Source: Dryas octopetala (Eukaryota; Streptophyta; Magnoliopsida; Rosales; Rosaceae). From it: a stretch of 64,000 nt of DNA. The stretch lies in NCBI GenBank assembly GCA_963921425.1, contig OY992833.1, positions 22,405,454-22,469,453 of the forward strand, given 5' to 3'. The notes beneath the pieces are model-generated. The model worked only from the letters and a program-made list of their open reading frames with translations. It searched no databases and was not told the DNA's origin. The translations under genes and the position numbers were made by a program. Positions 50,685-60,975 of this stretch are shown piece after piece. Each line of letters begins with the position of its first letter. The first letter of the stretch is position 1.

Positions 50685-52442
50685 ATGGCCAGAGCTCTAT
50701 CTTCGATCTTAATCTTCCTCCGCCAAAACCACCGTGCTCGCCAGAACCCCAATACCCATTTCAGATACCTTGCAACAGAAACCAAAGACTGTGACTTTAC
50801 AGAAGTTGCTCAAGAGATTTGTAAGATTATTAGAACAAAACCCAGGTGGGAGCAGATTCTGCCCTCTGAGTACCCTTCTTTTGATTTCTATGATCCCCGG
50901 TTTCTCCGCGAGCTTTTGAAGCACCAAAATAATGTGCTTCTCTCGCTTCGGTTTTTCTTCTGGTTGAGCTCTCATAATGGGTTTTCGCCTGAACCCATTT
51001 CCTGTAATGCGCTTTTCAGTACGCTTGTGGAGGCTAAAGCCTGCAATGCTGCAAAATCTTTTCTTGAATACACCAGTTTTAGCCCTGACCTGGCTTCGTT
51101 AGAAAGTTATTTTGGGTGTCTTTGCGAGGGCGGATATGTTGAGGAAGCGATTGATGTGTTTTATAGGTTGAAAGGGGCTGGAGTGTGCCCGTCAATAATG
51201 ACTTGGAATGTGGCTTTGTCGGGGTGCCTTAAGGTTGGGAGGACCGATATTTTTTGGAAATTGTATCAGGAAATGATGGATTGTGGTGTTGTAGCTGATG
51301 TTGAGACAATTGGGTATCTAATTCAAGCCTTTTGTGATGAGAACAAGGTTGAAAAAGGTTATGAACTTCTTCGGCAGGTTTTGGAAGCTGGATTTGACCT
51401 CAGAAATGCTGCTTTCAACAAATTGATATCTGGGTTTTGTAAGGAGAAGCAATATACTAGAGTATCTGAACTCCTCCACATAATGATTGCAAAGAACTGT
51501 GTCCCAGATAACTATACGTATCAGGTGGTAATCAATTGGCTATTTAAGCAAGGAAAGAGGCAGGAGGCTTTGCGTATATTCAATGATGTTAAGGATAGAG
51601 GCTATGCTCTAGATATTGTCATGTATACGACCGTGATTCATGGTCTTTGTACAATGGGTTGGCTTGGGGAAGCTAGGAAGCTGTGGTTTGAGATGATTGC
51701 AAAGGGATATCGTCCAAACGAGTACACGTACACTACAATGATTCATGGGTTTTGTAAAATTGGTAATTTTGAAGTGGCCAAGATCTTGTACAAGGAAATG
51801 TGTAATAGAGGTTATAAAGAAACCACAGTCAGTTACAACGCGATGATGACAGGGTTGTGTTTACATGGAAGGACTGATGAGGCATATGAATTGTTTGAAG
51901 AGATGCCACATAAGAGTATTGTTCGTGATGTGATAACATACAACATTCTAATCCGAGGTTTCTGTAAGGAAGGCAAGATAATTGAGAGTATGAACTTATT
52001 GAAAGAGCTCCTGACTCAAGGTTTACAGCCATCAACCAACTCTTATACCCCACTTATTAAAAAGCTTTGTCAGGTGGGAGGTGTACATGAAGCAAAAAGT
52101 TTGTGGGATGATATGAAGAGTAGAGGTTTGGAACCAATTGTCAGCACTCATGATTATATCATTAGTGGATTGTGTGATCAAGGAGATGTTGCAGAGGGAA
52201 TGGAATGGTTTGTAGCAATGCTAAATAGTAAGCTTAAACCAAAGCGGCAAACCTTCAGGAGACTGGTTAATTGTCTCTCACAAGGAGATAGGTTGGATGA
52301 TTCTTTATATGTTTTAGACTTTATGTTTAGGATAGGTTATGTACTGGAAAAAGACATTTGCCATTCTCTGGTCAATAAGCTTTGCCGGGAGAATACCCAG
52401 TTTGTTGAAGCATGTCTAGGGGATATCTTAGAAGGAAAGTGA
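50685..52442 (+). CDS. Pentatricopeptide repeat protein (585 aa)
   Basis: Single exon, as usual for P-class PPR genes. The first ~35 residues (MARALSSILIFLRQNHRARQ) are rich in Arg, Ser and hydrophobic residues with no acids, fitting a mitochondrial (or plastid) presequence. From about residue 125 there are about a dozen 35-residue PPR units, for example TWNVALSGCLKVGRTDIFWK, YTTMIHGFCKIGNFEVAK and TYNILIRGFCKEGKIIES. No E, DYW or SMR domain is present. PPR proteins bind organellar RNA by a two-residue code per repeat and help in its processing, stability or translation; the target cannot be told here. The position next to the FAR1-related gene matches At5g18950. Confidence 0.95.
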   Translation: MARALSSILIFLRQNHRARQNPNTHFRYLATETKDCDFTEVAQEICKIIRTKPRWEQILPSEYPSFDFYDPRFLRELLKHQNNVLLSLRFFFWLSSHNGFSPEPISCNALFSTLVEAKACNAAKSFLEYTSFSPDLASLESYFGCLCEGGYVEEAIDVFYRLKGAGVCPSIMTWNVALSGCLKVGRTDIFWKLYQEMMDCGVVADVETIGYLIQAFCDENKVEKGYELLRQVLEAGFDLRNAAFNKLISGFCKEKQYTRVSELLHIMIAKNCVPDNYTYQVVINWLFKQGKRQEALRIFNDVKDRGYALDIVMYTTVIHGLCTMGWLGEARKLWFEMIAKGYRPNEYTYTTMIHGFCKIGNFEVAKILYKEMCNRGYKETTVSYNAMMTGLCLHGRTDEAYELFEEMPHKSIVRDVITYNILIRGFCKEGKIIESMNLLKELLTQGLQPSTNSYTPLIKKLCQVGGVHEAKSLWDDMKSRGLEPIVSTHDYIISGLCDQGDVAEGMEWFVAMLNSKLKPKRQTFRRLVNCLSQGDRLDDSLYVLDFMFRIGYVLEKDICHSLVNKLCRENTQFVEACLGDILEGK

Positions 52443-53052
52443 TGTTTCAACCTCTTCTTGATGTATTCCTTGCAACTTCTGTAAGTTACTCATAATTAGA
52501 AATGCAAAAAGGATTTTTTTCTTTCTTAAATTTTTTTTTATAGCAAATAATTACTTTGCATCATTGTTTTCCATGATTATTTGTTGTGTTATGACTCAAG
52601 AGGATATGAGTAAGACTGTAAGAGGTTGTTTGTTTTTTCACAAAGATACTTAATTCAAGTTATGACTTATGAGATACTTTTAGTTTGTTTGTTTTTTAAA
52701 CTTAATATTGGTTTCTAAAGGAGTTCATATTGCTTTGTACTTGTTATGTTTTCTTTTGCTTTTATAATTTATAGAAATTTTCTGGTCTTGTTTTGTATCA
52801 TCTAACTGTGGTCCTATCAATCACGTCAAAATTTTCATTTGGATTTGTTTGGTGTTCTATATGAATTAGGACTACAAGTTTACATTTTATTCTTTCTGCC
52901 TGTTGGATGTTGATATATCACTTTAAAAACTAAAATAATAATGATCATAGTTTCAATGTTCAAACCGCTACCCAAACATGAATTAGACTTCATATTATAG
53001 TATGCTGTCTCTTGGTTAATGTGTTGGGTGGAAGCATAATGGCAGAGTACAT

Positions 53053-53145
53053 GGATTGTAGTAATGACTTGATTTTACTTATATGGATTATGGTAATGAC
53101 TTGATTTTTCTTCTATGGATTATGTGATGACTTGGTTATACTAAT
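53053..53145. repeat. Short tandem repeat (~40-bp unit)
   Basis: About three imperfect copies of a unit containing ATGGATT(A/G)T and GTAATGACTTGATTTT in direct order. Non-coding. Confidence 0.6.
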
Positions 53146-53541
53146 ATGGGGAGTGCACATGGATTTTAGTTGCATTATTCATGAGATAAGTGAGGAGCCC
53201 ACTTCCATCTCCTGTCATCTTTGATTTTGAACAGACATGCTTGGGATGTAGAAGAAGTTGAGAATCTCATATGGATGAAGAAGATATAAAGCAATTACTG
53301 AATAGAACATGAAAGGAGAGGGGAGAAACAAAAGAACTCAAATGAAGTAGATATAATTGCCTTCTGCATAGGCTTCACATTGCCTAAACAAAAGGAAATT
53401 ATTGGTTTACAAGTGTATAATAGAAGGCAGGGTAGAAATATAGAATTAGTTGTTCTAGGTGAATATTATTTTATGACTATCCCAATATTTTTCTAATTTT
53501 TTTGTTAATTGTTCGAGTGGTTTCGAACTGGTGCCTGAACC

Positions 53542-53685
53542 ATGGGAAAGAGGAGAAACATTATTGAACGCATTTTTGGTGTGATGAAGATGCATTCTCG
53601 TTACCATACTTATTTGTCTCACAAAATAATGTATAGTACTGATGATATGCTTTGCAATGCACACATTTTTCTTTTAGAAAAATGA
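53542..53685 (+). pseudogene. PIF/Harbinger nuclease remnant
   Basis: The short open frame reads KRRNIIERIFGVMKMHSRYH and later DDMLCNAHIFLL. The phrase RNxIERxFGVxK and a following CNxHIF-type segment are hallmarks of the C-terminal part of PIF/Harbinger DDE nucleases and of their domesticated ALP1/HARBI1 relatives. Only about 45 codons are left, with no upstream DDE motifs, so this is a fragment and not a gene. Confidence 0.55.
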
Positions 53686-55352
53686 TTGTTGTTGTTATAT
53701 CATTTCATAAAGAGGTTGAATTGGAAGGTGGAAATGCAAATCCTAATCAAACATCAACTGAAGCAACCCTTTTGAAACACCAAATTAAGTACTCATGCTA
53801 CCAAATTGCAAATGAATTCTTTCCAATCATTCAATTAATGCTTTTGCAAATGAAACATCAAATCAGGGGACTTTTCTACAATACTAGTGCAGTAGTGCTT
53901 ACACATTTGATCCCATACACAAAAAAATAGTGTTATGTATTTATCACTACTTTCCTCACACCTTTTCGAGACATTAGTACACTAAAGCGACTCCAAATCA
54001 AGGATTCATGCTAGTGCTGAACACGTCTGCCAGGAATACGCATCAAAGGTATGAGGAGAATGTGGTCATTTTTCATGGTGGAATAGAAATTAGACTTGGA
54101 CTGAATTCCCTTTTGGCTTTGCTGTTTGTGTGAGTGGCCAACAGGGCCAGTAGGTGCATGGCCATGGCCATAAGTTAATGGTTTGTTTCAGGAGTAAACA
54201 TTGACTTTGTTTCAGTAGTAGGATATTGGCCACTTGATGATATCAATCGTATTTATAAGCAATATATTTCTTTATTAATAAGCAATTGGGGAAGCTTGTG
54301 GAATATGCATCTTAGTTTTTATTTTTTATTTTTTTGACAAGAGTTGACATTGGAAGCTTAAATGTGAATTCCACTATACATTCTTTAAGAGAAATATTAG
54401 TTGCCTTCTTGTTTGTGACTTTTTTTTTTGGCCAAGTTATCAAAACTGTTTATTTATGAATTATTTAGAGTTCATTACCCTATACAAGATAAATAAATTT
54501 GTGGTTTTATGGTCAAATGATCCAAACCAATGACTAACCATTTTTGCATGAAGAAACACCATTATAATCTCATTTCGACTCGACTGGACAAATAATGCAA
54601 AATAGGTATAGTGATCATTTTTGATGAGAGTATAATGTTCTTATACTACACGTGTGGTTTGAAAAATTGATTTATATAAAGATGATCAAGTGACATGTGT
54701 CACTTATAGTAGTAATACTCACCATAGTGAGCAGAAATAAATCTAATTAAAAATAACCTATTGGGTTTAGGATGAATCCTAAAAATAAATTATTGATTCA
54801 ATTTGAGTACATCTACAAATTGACCTCACCAGAAAACTTAAGAAAACGTAATGGCAGCAAGTTGAGGGTAACTGATCGATAATGATGTAGAGACAGACAG
54901 TTTGAGAATAAAACAATTTCCTTGAAATTATAATCATAGACAATCAATCAATCATAGACTTCTTCTCTATATCGGGAAGTCTCAACCTTAGATCTGTAGA
55001 ATATGCTGCTGCCACTTGACCTTCATAATTAATTAATTTACGTAATCTCAACCATCAAAACGTCTCAACCACGCGTATTCAAATCCAACGGCCACAAAAC
55101 AGGTCGTGATACACCTAACCGTAACCACCCGTGATTCTAACCAAACCGCCAAAAAGGCCAATTCATTTCTTTATTTTTTGCCGGTAAAATAGCAATTCTC
55201 AATTACTCTTTATTTTTCCTAAATTGCTATCCACCAACCACAAGGTCCACAAGAGACCGACCCCTATTCTCTAACCTTTCTCTTTCTCCCTCAAAATTTT
55301 CCCGAGACAATTTCTGAGAGAGAAAAAACCAGAGATCAGAGAGAAAGCAACC

Positions 55353-56916
55353 ATGAACAAGATGCACGGGTACGCGGAGGTGGGTACCAACAGCAAGCTC
55401 GACGAGGTGGACCTAGAGTCAGGGGAGACGTTGTACCCAGGACTAAGCAAAGGCGAGAACCAGCTCCGATGGGGCTTCATTCGCAAGGTCTACGGCATCT
55501 TAGCCACGCAGATGCTTCTGACGACGTTGATCTCCTTCGTCACCGTCCTCTACCCTCCCGTCAACGATCTCCTCAAGGGTAGCCCTGGAATTCTCCTCTT
55601 CTTCGCCATCATGCCCTTAATCTGTAAGTTCCCAAGAAAGACTACCTTTAGCATTAATCTGAATTGGGTATATAGTATTGTTTTCTGATTGTTCGAATTT
55701 GGGATTTATGATTTTAGATCCGATGGTAGATTTTTTGTTTTCTTTTATTTTGTGATCGGTGATTAATAATTTTTAGATTTGACTGTTCTGCGTTTGCTAT
55801 TCTTTGCCGATTGGTGTGTACAAGCGTTTAATTACGGTGGTATAATGTTTTTGTTATGGAGATTGATTTTGGGTATTGATTTGTTTGTGAATTTGCTTTC
55901 TTGAATTCAAGTTTTGAAATGACTGTATCATTCTCTGTGATGAAATTACATGGTATTACAAATAAATCCTTAGAATACTTGAGGAGTTTATTATGCCTCA
56001 GTAATGTCTACTGTAAGATAGATTTATGTGCATTACTTTGAATTCAAGTCAACCCAACATGCTTTATGAAAAACTGGGTTATCTATTGTTGTGTCTTGTT
56101 CTCTGACATTGATATTTTTGTATCCTCTTATTACTAAATTTGAATATTGCTGCAGTGTTGTGGCCCCTGCATGTGTATCAGCAGAAGCATCCTCTCAACT
56201 TTGTCTTCCTTGGACTTTTCACTCTGAGTTTGAGTGTCACAGTTGGTGTAGCCGTTGCCAATACAGATGGTTAGTCTCTCATTAACCTACATTGTGAATG
56301 TTTTAGTGATATGTTGCAATCTTCTAATAATTGTAGGCTTTATTTTGGTTTCTGTTTTTCTTTTCTTTTTTGGTTTTTTATGGGCTTTTTAGGTCTTGGA
56401 ATTACTATCATCTCATTATGTTTGTGCACTGGTTTCTTGCAGGAGCAATAGTGCTTGAAGCCTTACTTTTAACCTCAGCTGTGGTTGCATCCTTGACTGC
56501 TTACACCTTCTGGGCTTCTAGGAAGGGCAAGGACTTCAGCTTCCTCGGACCAGTCCTTTTCACTGGCCTCATTGTCCTCCTCCTAACTGGTTTCATGCAG
56601 GTCAGATGGTCTTTCTATAAATTTGTCTGGCAACCCTTCTATTAGTTTGTTCGACATATGCATACACCCTTGTATTGATCTGACTTGGTGATCTTGTGCT
56701 CCTATGTAGGCGTTCTTCCCACTTGGCCCTACAACTAATGCCATTTTTGGTGCGGTGGGCGCTATTGTTTTCTCCGGGTACATTGTTTATGACACCGAGA
56801 ACCTGATCAAGCGCTTTACTTATGATGAGTACATTTGGGCCTCCATCACTCTTTACCTAGACATCCTGAACCTCTTCCTTACTATATTGCGGATGCTGAG
56901 GGAAAGCAACAATTAG
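55353..56916 (+). CDS. LIFEGUARD / Bax inhibitor-1-like protein (249 aa, 4 exons)
   Basis: Exons 55353-55623, 56156-56269, 56443-56600, 56710-56916; 750 nt in frame. A second in-frame ATG at 55362 is a possible alternative start. A hydrophilic N-terminus of about 45 residues precedes seven hydrophobic segments (for example ILATQMLLTTLISFVTVLYP, LLFFAIMPLI, FVFLGLFTLSLSVTVGVAVA, AIVLEALLLTSAVVASLTAY, PVLFTGLIVLLLTGFM, AIFGAVGAIVFSGYIVYDTE, YLDILNLFLTILRML). The family motif YIVYDTENLI before the last segment is present. TMBIM/BI-1 family proteins sit in ER, Golgi or tonoplast membranes, influence calcium leak and suppress cell death; plant LFG members also affect responses to powdery mildew and brassinosteroids. 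Which LFG paralogue this is cannot be settled here. Confidence 0.95.
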
Positions 56917-58104
56917 TTGTTCCGACTGCTGACTCAACTCTCTGCAGTTTGGTTTTTGGCTAAAGTCATTGTGGACATAATATATAGTCCAAGCCTGAAC
57001 ATACCATTGTGGATGTAGTATATGGTTTCACTTTACTCTCTTATTAGTTATTACAGCTGAGGAGCTGTGGCATGTTTCACCGATTTCTTAGTATTACTTT
57101 TGCCGAAACTAAGTGTGATATATGCCAATTTATGTTACTCATTTTTTGTTTTGTGAATTCGTCACTCAAACTTGTTCTCCACTCGAATTTGAATTGGTGC
57201 CTTAGTAATAGTGGATTTGTCTACGTGCAAACAAACTAAATTGTCGCATTACCGGTATCGAAATTCATAGCAACCATTAGGATATTTAGAGGCCATGCTA
57301 GTTTCGTAAAGCCTTACACTCATGGTAAAGGTCAGTATCAAATTTGTGGGCGATAATCATAAAAGCACCATTAAGGAGCGAGTCGAACGGACTACAGGTC
57401 CATAATAAAGAATTCAACTTCCGATAATTTTTGGATTATCTTTAAAACCCGAAGCGGCCAAATCCTAATTGGCCTGAAAGAATGTTCTGTTCTAATACAA
57501 AGTTAGACCATGCCTAAGAGAAGGCTGTGCTCTACTACAAAGCTAAACCATGGAAATAGTTTCATATATGTAGCAGTTAGAATGATAAATTAAGAAGAGT
57601 TTTAGCTGAATATGGCAGAATAAGTGGATGCCTATCAACAGATGAAAGCCTAGCAGCATAGTAGTATTTTCAACTCCAATCAAAGAAAGAGCAAAGAATC
57701 ATTTGACATGCGGTCATCTCTTCTTCTTTTTTCTTTTGCTCCCCCAACCTTACATTTTTTGGGTGTTTTGGGAGGAGTAGAACATATATGAAATCATCCA
57801 ACTGTTGGTATGTAATCTCACAGCGCAAACGATCTTGTTTTAGGTTGAGAGTTGAGAATAACAAAACAAAATTTCCTCAGATGAAACTCAGACTCATAAA
57901 GGGTGCAAGGAACTCCATTATATTGCACAGGAAACACATATCAAGTTTCTAATTGAAGTGAAGTATAAAATGTGACATTAATGTGAATGTAATCACTTAT
58001 TCTTCAAAGAACAGATAGATGAGAACAAATATTTACGTATTAAACCATATCAACCAAATAAACAATTATCTTCAGACCAGTTGTGATCCTGGACACCATG
58101 ATTA
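56917..58104. other. Convergent intergenic region, no gene seen
   Basis: 3' UTRs of the LIFEGUARD gene (plus) and the BSD-domain gene (minus). No supported ORF or repeat. Confidence 0.55.
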
Positions 58105-59424
58105 TCATGACTTAATAGCATCATCATCATCATCAATATCCCAGCTCAAATCCTCCTCTTCCTCTGCGGCACTGAGCCGTTTATGCAAATCAGCTCTACT
58201 TGTGCTTGTTGCAAATGCATCCCCTTTGTCCTCATTGCCGCTTTCAATATCCTCAATCTCATCCCATCCAAGAAATTCTTCTTCCCCAGGCATCGAGGGC
58301 TGGCTTGAAACAATTGAAACATCACTATCTTTGCAAGAGTCACTGCTCTCTATCTTCCCCACCAACACTCCATTCTCATCAAATTTCGCCTCTGCCTTGT
58401 CCCCAGAGTCGCTTACAGATTCTCGTGCCACAATCTCAACACTCTCAGCATCATCACACTCCCTTACAACTTCAGGAGAAGCTTCCTTTTGCTTCTCCAA
58501 CTCTGCATTCCCACTGGAACCAACCTTAAACTCCGACCCATCACCCTCTTTGTTCTCCTCCTCCTCTTCCTCCTTATCATCATCATCAAGATCCCAACTC
58601 AAATCCTCCTCGTCCCCAGAAATCGCTCGCTTCACGAGCTTAGCTCTCGCATCCTCCACTTCCTTCAACCTATGCACCCTATAAAAGTACCTAAGCCAAA
58701 AGGTCTCATTGTCAACCTTACCCGGCACAATTTTCCCATAAATTTCACCAATCACTCCATTTTCCCTCATCAAATTCCCAATCTCCTCTTCCTTCTCATC
58801 CAACACAAACCCTAGTTTCCAATTGCTAAAGCTCTCCAAATCCTCCGGTTCCTCCAGGTAAGTATTCACATTACTCTGAACACCACGCACCTGAGCTTCA
58901 AACCTACTGTACCTCCTCAAATCACTACCACTGCTACTCAATCGATTATCAACACTAAGACCATGATTATCACTAATATCATTTTCTGAATCAGAATCAA
59001 TATCAGCAACTAAGATTGCGTCCCTACCGTGAGAGATGATCTCCGCCGTCGATTTCCAGACGGTGGTGCCGATGTCGTCGATGGCCTGGCCGACCGACTC
59101 CAGCGACTCCTGAGCCACCGACGCGCCGACCTCGAGCGAGGCCGGGAGGTCCTTGACGGCGCGTGAGGCCACCTCCCGGATCACGGCCGTCTCTTTCTTC
59201 AGCTCGGACCCGAACTCCTGGAGATCGCGGCGGTAGTGTTGGATGACGGACTCGGATTTCGTGGCTAACGTGGTGATAAGACCTCCGAAGCCCCAAGCGC
59301 GAGAACTTGAATTGGTATTCGGATTCTGGTCCCTGTCTTGGTCCTGGTCCGGGTCGTCGTTTTGGTTGTCTTCTTCATCGGAGGGAATCGGGTCGTCTGA
59401 GAAGACGGACTTGAAGAAATCCAT
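58105..59424 (-). CDS. BSD-domain protein, acidic (439 aa)
   Basis: Single exon. Residues 1-40 are acidic with an NQD-rich stretch (DDPDQDQDRDQNPN). Residues about 45-140 form an amphipathic helical region of the kind seen before BSD domains (WGFGGLITTLATKSESVIQ). The BSD domain is at about 197-255; it contains the diagnostic aromatic pairs in FSNWKLGF and ETFWLRYFYRVHRL. The C-terminus has two copies of EEDLSWD(I/L)DDDD, at about residues 272-281 and at the very end. BSD domains occur in TFIIH subunits and synapse-associated-protein-like factors; many plant members have no assigned role. Antisense ORFs over this gene come from its acidic codons. Confidence 0.93.
   Translation of the reverse strand: MDFFKSVFSDDPIPSDEEDNQNDDPDQDQDRDQNPNTNSSSRAWGFGGLITTLATKSESVIQHYRRDLQEFGSELKKETAVIREVASRAVKDLPASLEVGASVAQESLESVGQAIDDIGTTVWKSTAEIISHGRDAILVADIDSDSENDISDNHGLSVDNRLSSSGSDLRRYSRFEAQVRGVQSNVNTYLEEPEDLESFSNWKLGFVLDEKEEEIGNLMRENGVIGEIYGKIVPGKVDNETFWLRYFYRVHRLKEVEDARAKLVKRAISGDEEDLSWDLDDDDKEEEEEENKEGDGSEFKVGSSGNAELEKQKEASPEVVRECDDAESVEIVARESVSDSGDKAEAKFDENGVLVGKIESSDSCKDSDVSIVSSQPSMPGEEEFLGWDEIEDIESGNEDKGDAFATSTSRADLHKRLSAAEEEEDLSWDIDDDDDAIKS
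58114..58155 (-). other. C-terminal copy of the duplicated acidic EEDLSWD motif
   Basis: The last codons of the BSD protein (EEEDLSWDIDDDDDAIKS) repeat the motif EEDLSWDLDDDD found earlier, near 58580-58610. The DNA of both is similar (CATCATCATCATCAATATCC, CCCAGCTC versus CATCATCATCAAGATCCCAACTC), so this may be an internal duplication. Such W-in-acid motifs are often protein-docking peptides; that is inference. Confidence 0.5.
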
Positions 59425-59490
59425 TTGAAGAATCGGGTCGTTTGGTTTTGATATTTGGTGAATGAATTGTGAGGGTTTTGAAGAATACCT

Positions 59491-59503
59491 ATATTTATAT
59501 ATA
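59491..59503 (-). promoter_or_regulatory. TATA box of the BSD-domain gene
   Basis: On the minus strand CTATATATAAATATAG lies about 70 bp upstream of the ATG at 59424. It is the only TATA-like motif close to the start. Confidence 0.6.
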
Positions 59504-60000
59504 GAATCGGGAAAGCTTGCCGGTGCGGAGTTGAGGATATTTCAGAGATTTTCTGCAGCCTCCGGGAATCCGAGCTGGGACGGGACTCCTACTTCTAGAA
59601 AAAATTAATACTCAATACTAAAAATGTCAACTTTGTGCCGTAAATAATCTACTTTAAATTCTGAAAGGAAAATCTGACAGATAAATGTCCTTTAAATGCT
59701 AAAAATAGATTTTTCTTTTTCTTTTTCTTTTTTCTTACAATAATAAAATTAATTTACTCCGATGATCCGATCTATGATTTAGGGTCTTAACTAATTTCAA
59801 CGCAAATCTATCTAAACACTTCAAAGTAAACTCTTTTGAGTCTTTGACGAATACTTAAAAATGGCCTAAGTGCCTAACCCCTCTCATCTCAGCTAGCCTT
59901 CTCTATCATTGGCCCTAATAACTATCCTAATTTCAATTTGTTAAGAATTTATATGGAACAAATAAATTTAGAAATTACTTATTAGGATTTAGGAGTAATG

Positions 60001-60045
<45 letters not shown>

Positions 60046-60975
60046 ATAGTCCGTATCTGTGTCAATTGGAGCTTTCTTTTCTCGGGATTCAAATGTGTTC
60101 AATTACATTTTATGTTTTAGATTATAATATAATATCTTTTTTGTTAATAAAAACATTTGTTAAATTGTTTAATCATTGCATAACATGAAGTAGAAAGTTA
60201 ACATATAATAACTAAAGGCAAAAACCTCTTTAGGAGGAGCCTAATAATCAACGAATGTCTTGTAGCGAAAAAAGAAAAATGAACTAATATTCAAAACAGT
60301 AGTGCTAGATATACCATATTTTTATACCATAATTGCATACCACCTTATGTGGCAACTTACATGGCATTCATATATTGAATACTAAAAAATAAAATAAAAA
60401 ATCCAAAAAGAAAAAGAAAAAGAAAAACTTTGTTCAATAAAGTAATGACACGTGAGATGGTATAAAAATGTGATACAAAAATGTGGTAAGTATAACATTA
60501 TTCTATTCAAAAACATATCCAGGTCAAGGATGACTTCATGAAGCATGTTTCAGGAAGCAACTTCAGGAAGGAAACTACTTTGAAGTCCATCTCACATTAG
60601 CCATGGAGTATTCTCCAATCTGGAGGTGTCTGATCAATCAAGCAAAGACAAACCTTTAAAATGGAAAACCTGCAGAACAAATATATATAACTCACAAGTG
60701 CTCCTGATCACTGAAAAACAACCATTTTTACATACTTTTTTCGGATCTTTTACAACAATGTATATCAAAAACACTTTCCTTTTTTTTCTTTTTAATTCAA
60801 CAAGATTACAAGGGCATACAGTTCTTGATACACCCACTCCTCGCGCATTGAAAGCATTCTATTCTATGCATTCTTTTTCCCTTTTCTTGGCAAACAGTGC
60901 TTGTCAGAAGACCATTGCAAAGGCATTCAAATTCAAATATAGGATTTCAGGACAAACACAACTAGGAGACGTGAA
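59504..60975. other. Intergenic region, no gene seen
   Basis: Upstream flank of the BSD gene and 3' flank of the Mo25-like gene. Contains a long (CT)n run at 60005-60043. An ORF at 60626-60979 lies over the Mo25 3' UTR and shows no homology. Confidence 0.55.
60005..60043. repeat. (CT)n microsatellite
   Basis: About 19 uninterrupted CT units. Simple repeat, likely polymorphic in length. Confidence 0.95.

Larger units (their letters stand above)
52443..55352. other. Intergenic region with a transposase remnant
   Basis: AT-rich. A three-fold phrase GGATTATG(G)TAATGACTTGATTTT lies near 53053-53130 (short tandem repeat). A Harbinger-like nuclease remnant is at 53542-53685. Nothing else is supported. 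The LIFEGUARD promoter is in the last few hundred bases. Confidence 0.5.

Noticed and set aside
58019..58815. Ser-rich plus-strand ORFs of 221, 109 and 108 codons
   Set aside because: Antisense of the acidic BSD-domain gene; Ser/Leu-rich content reflects GAA/GAT codons on the true strand.
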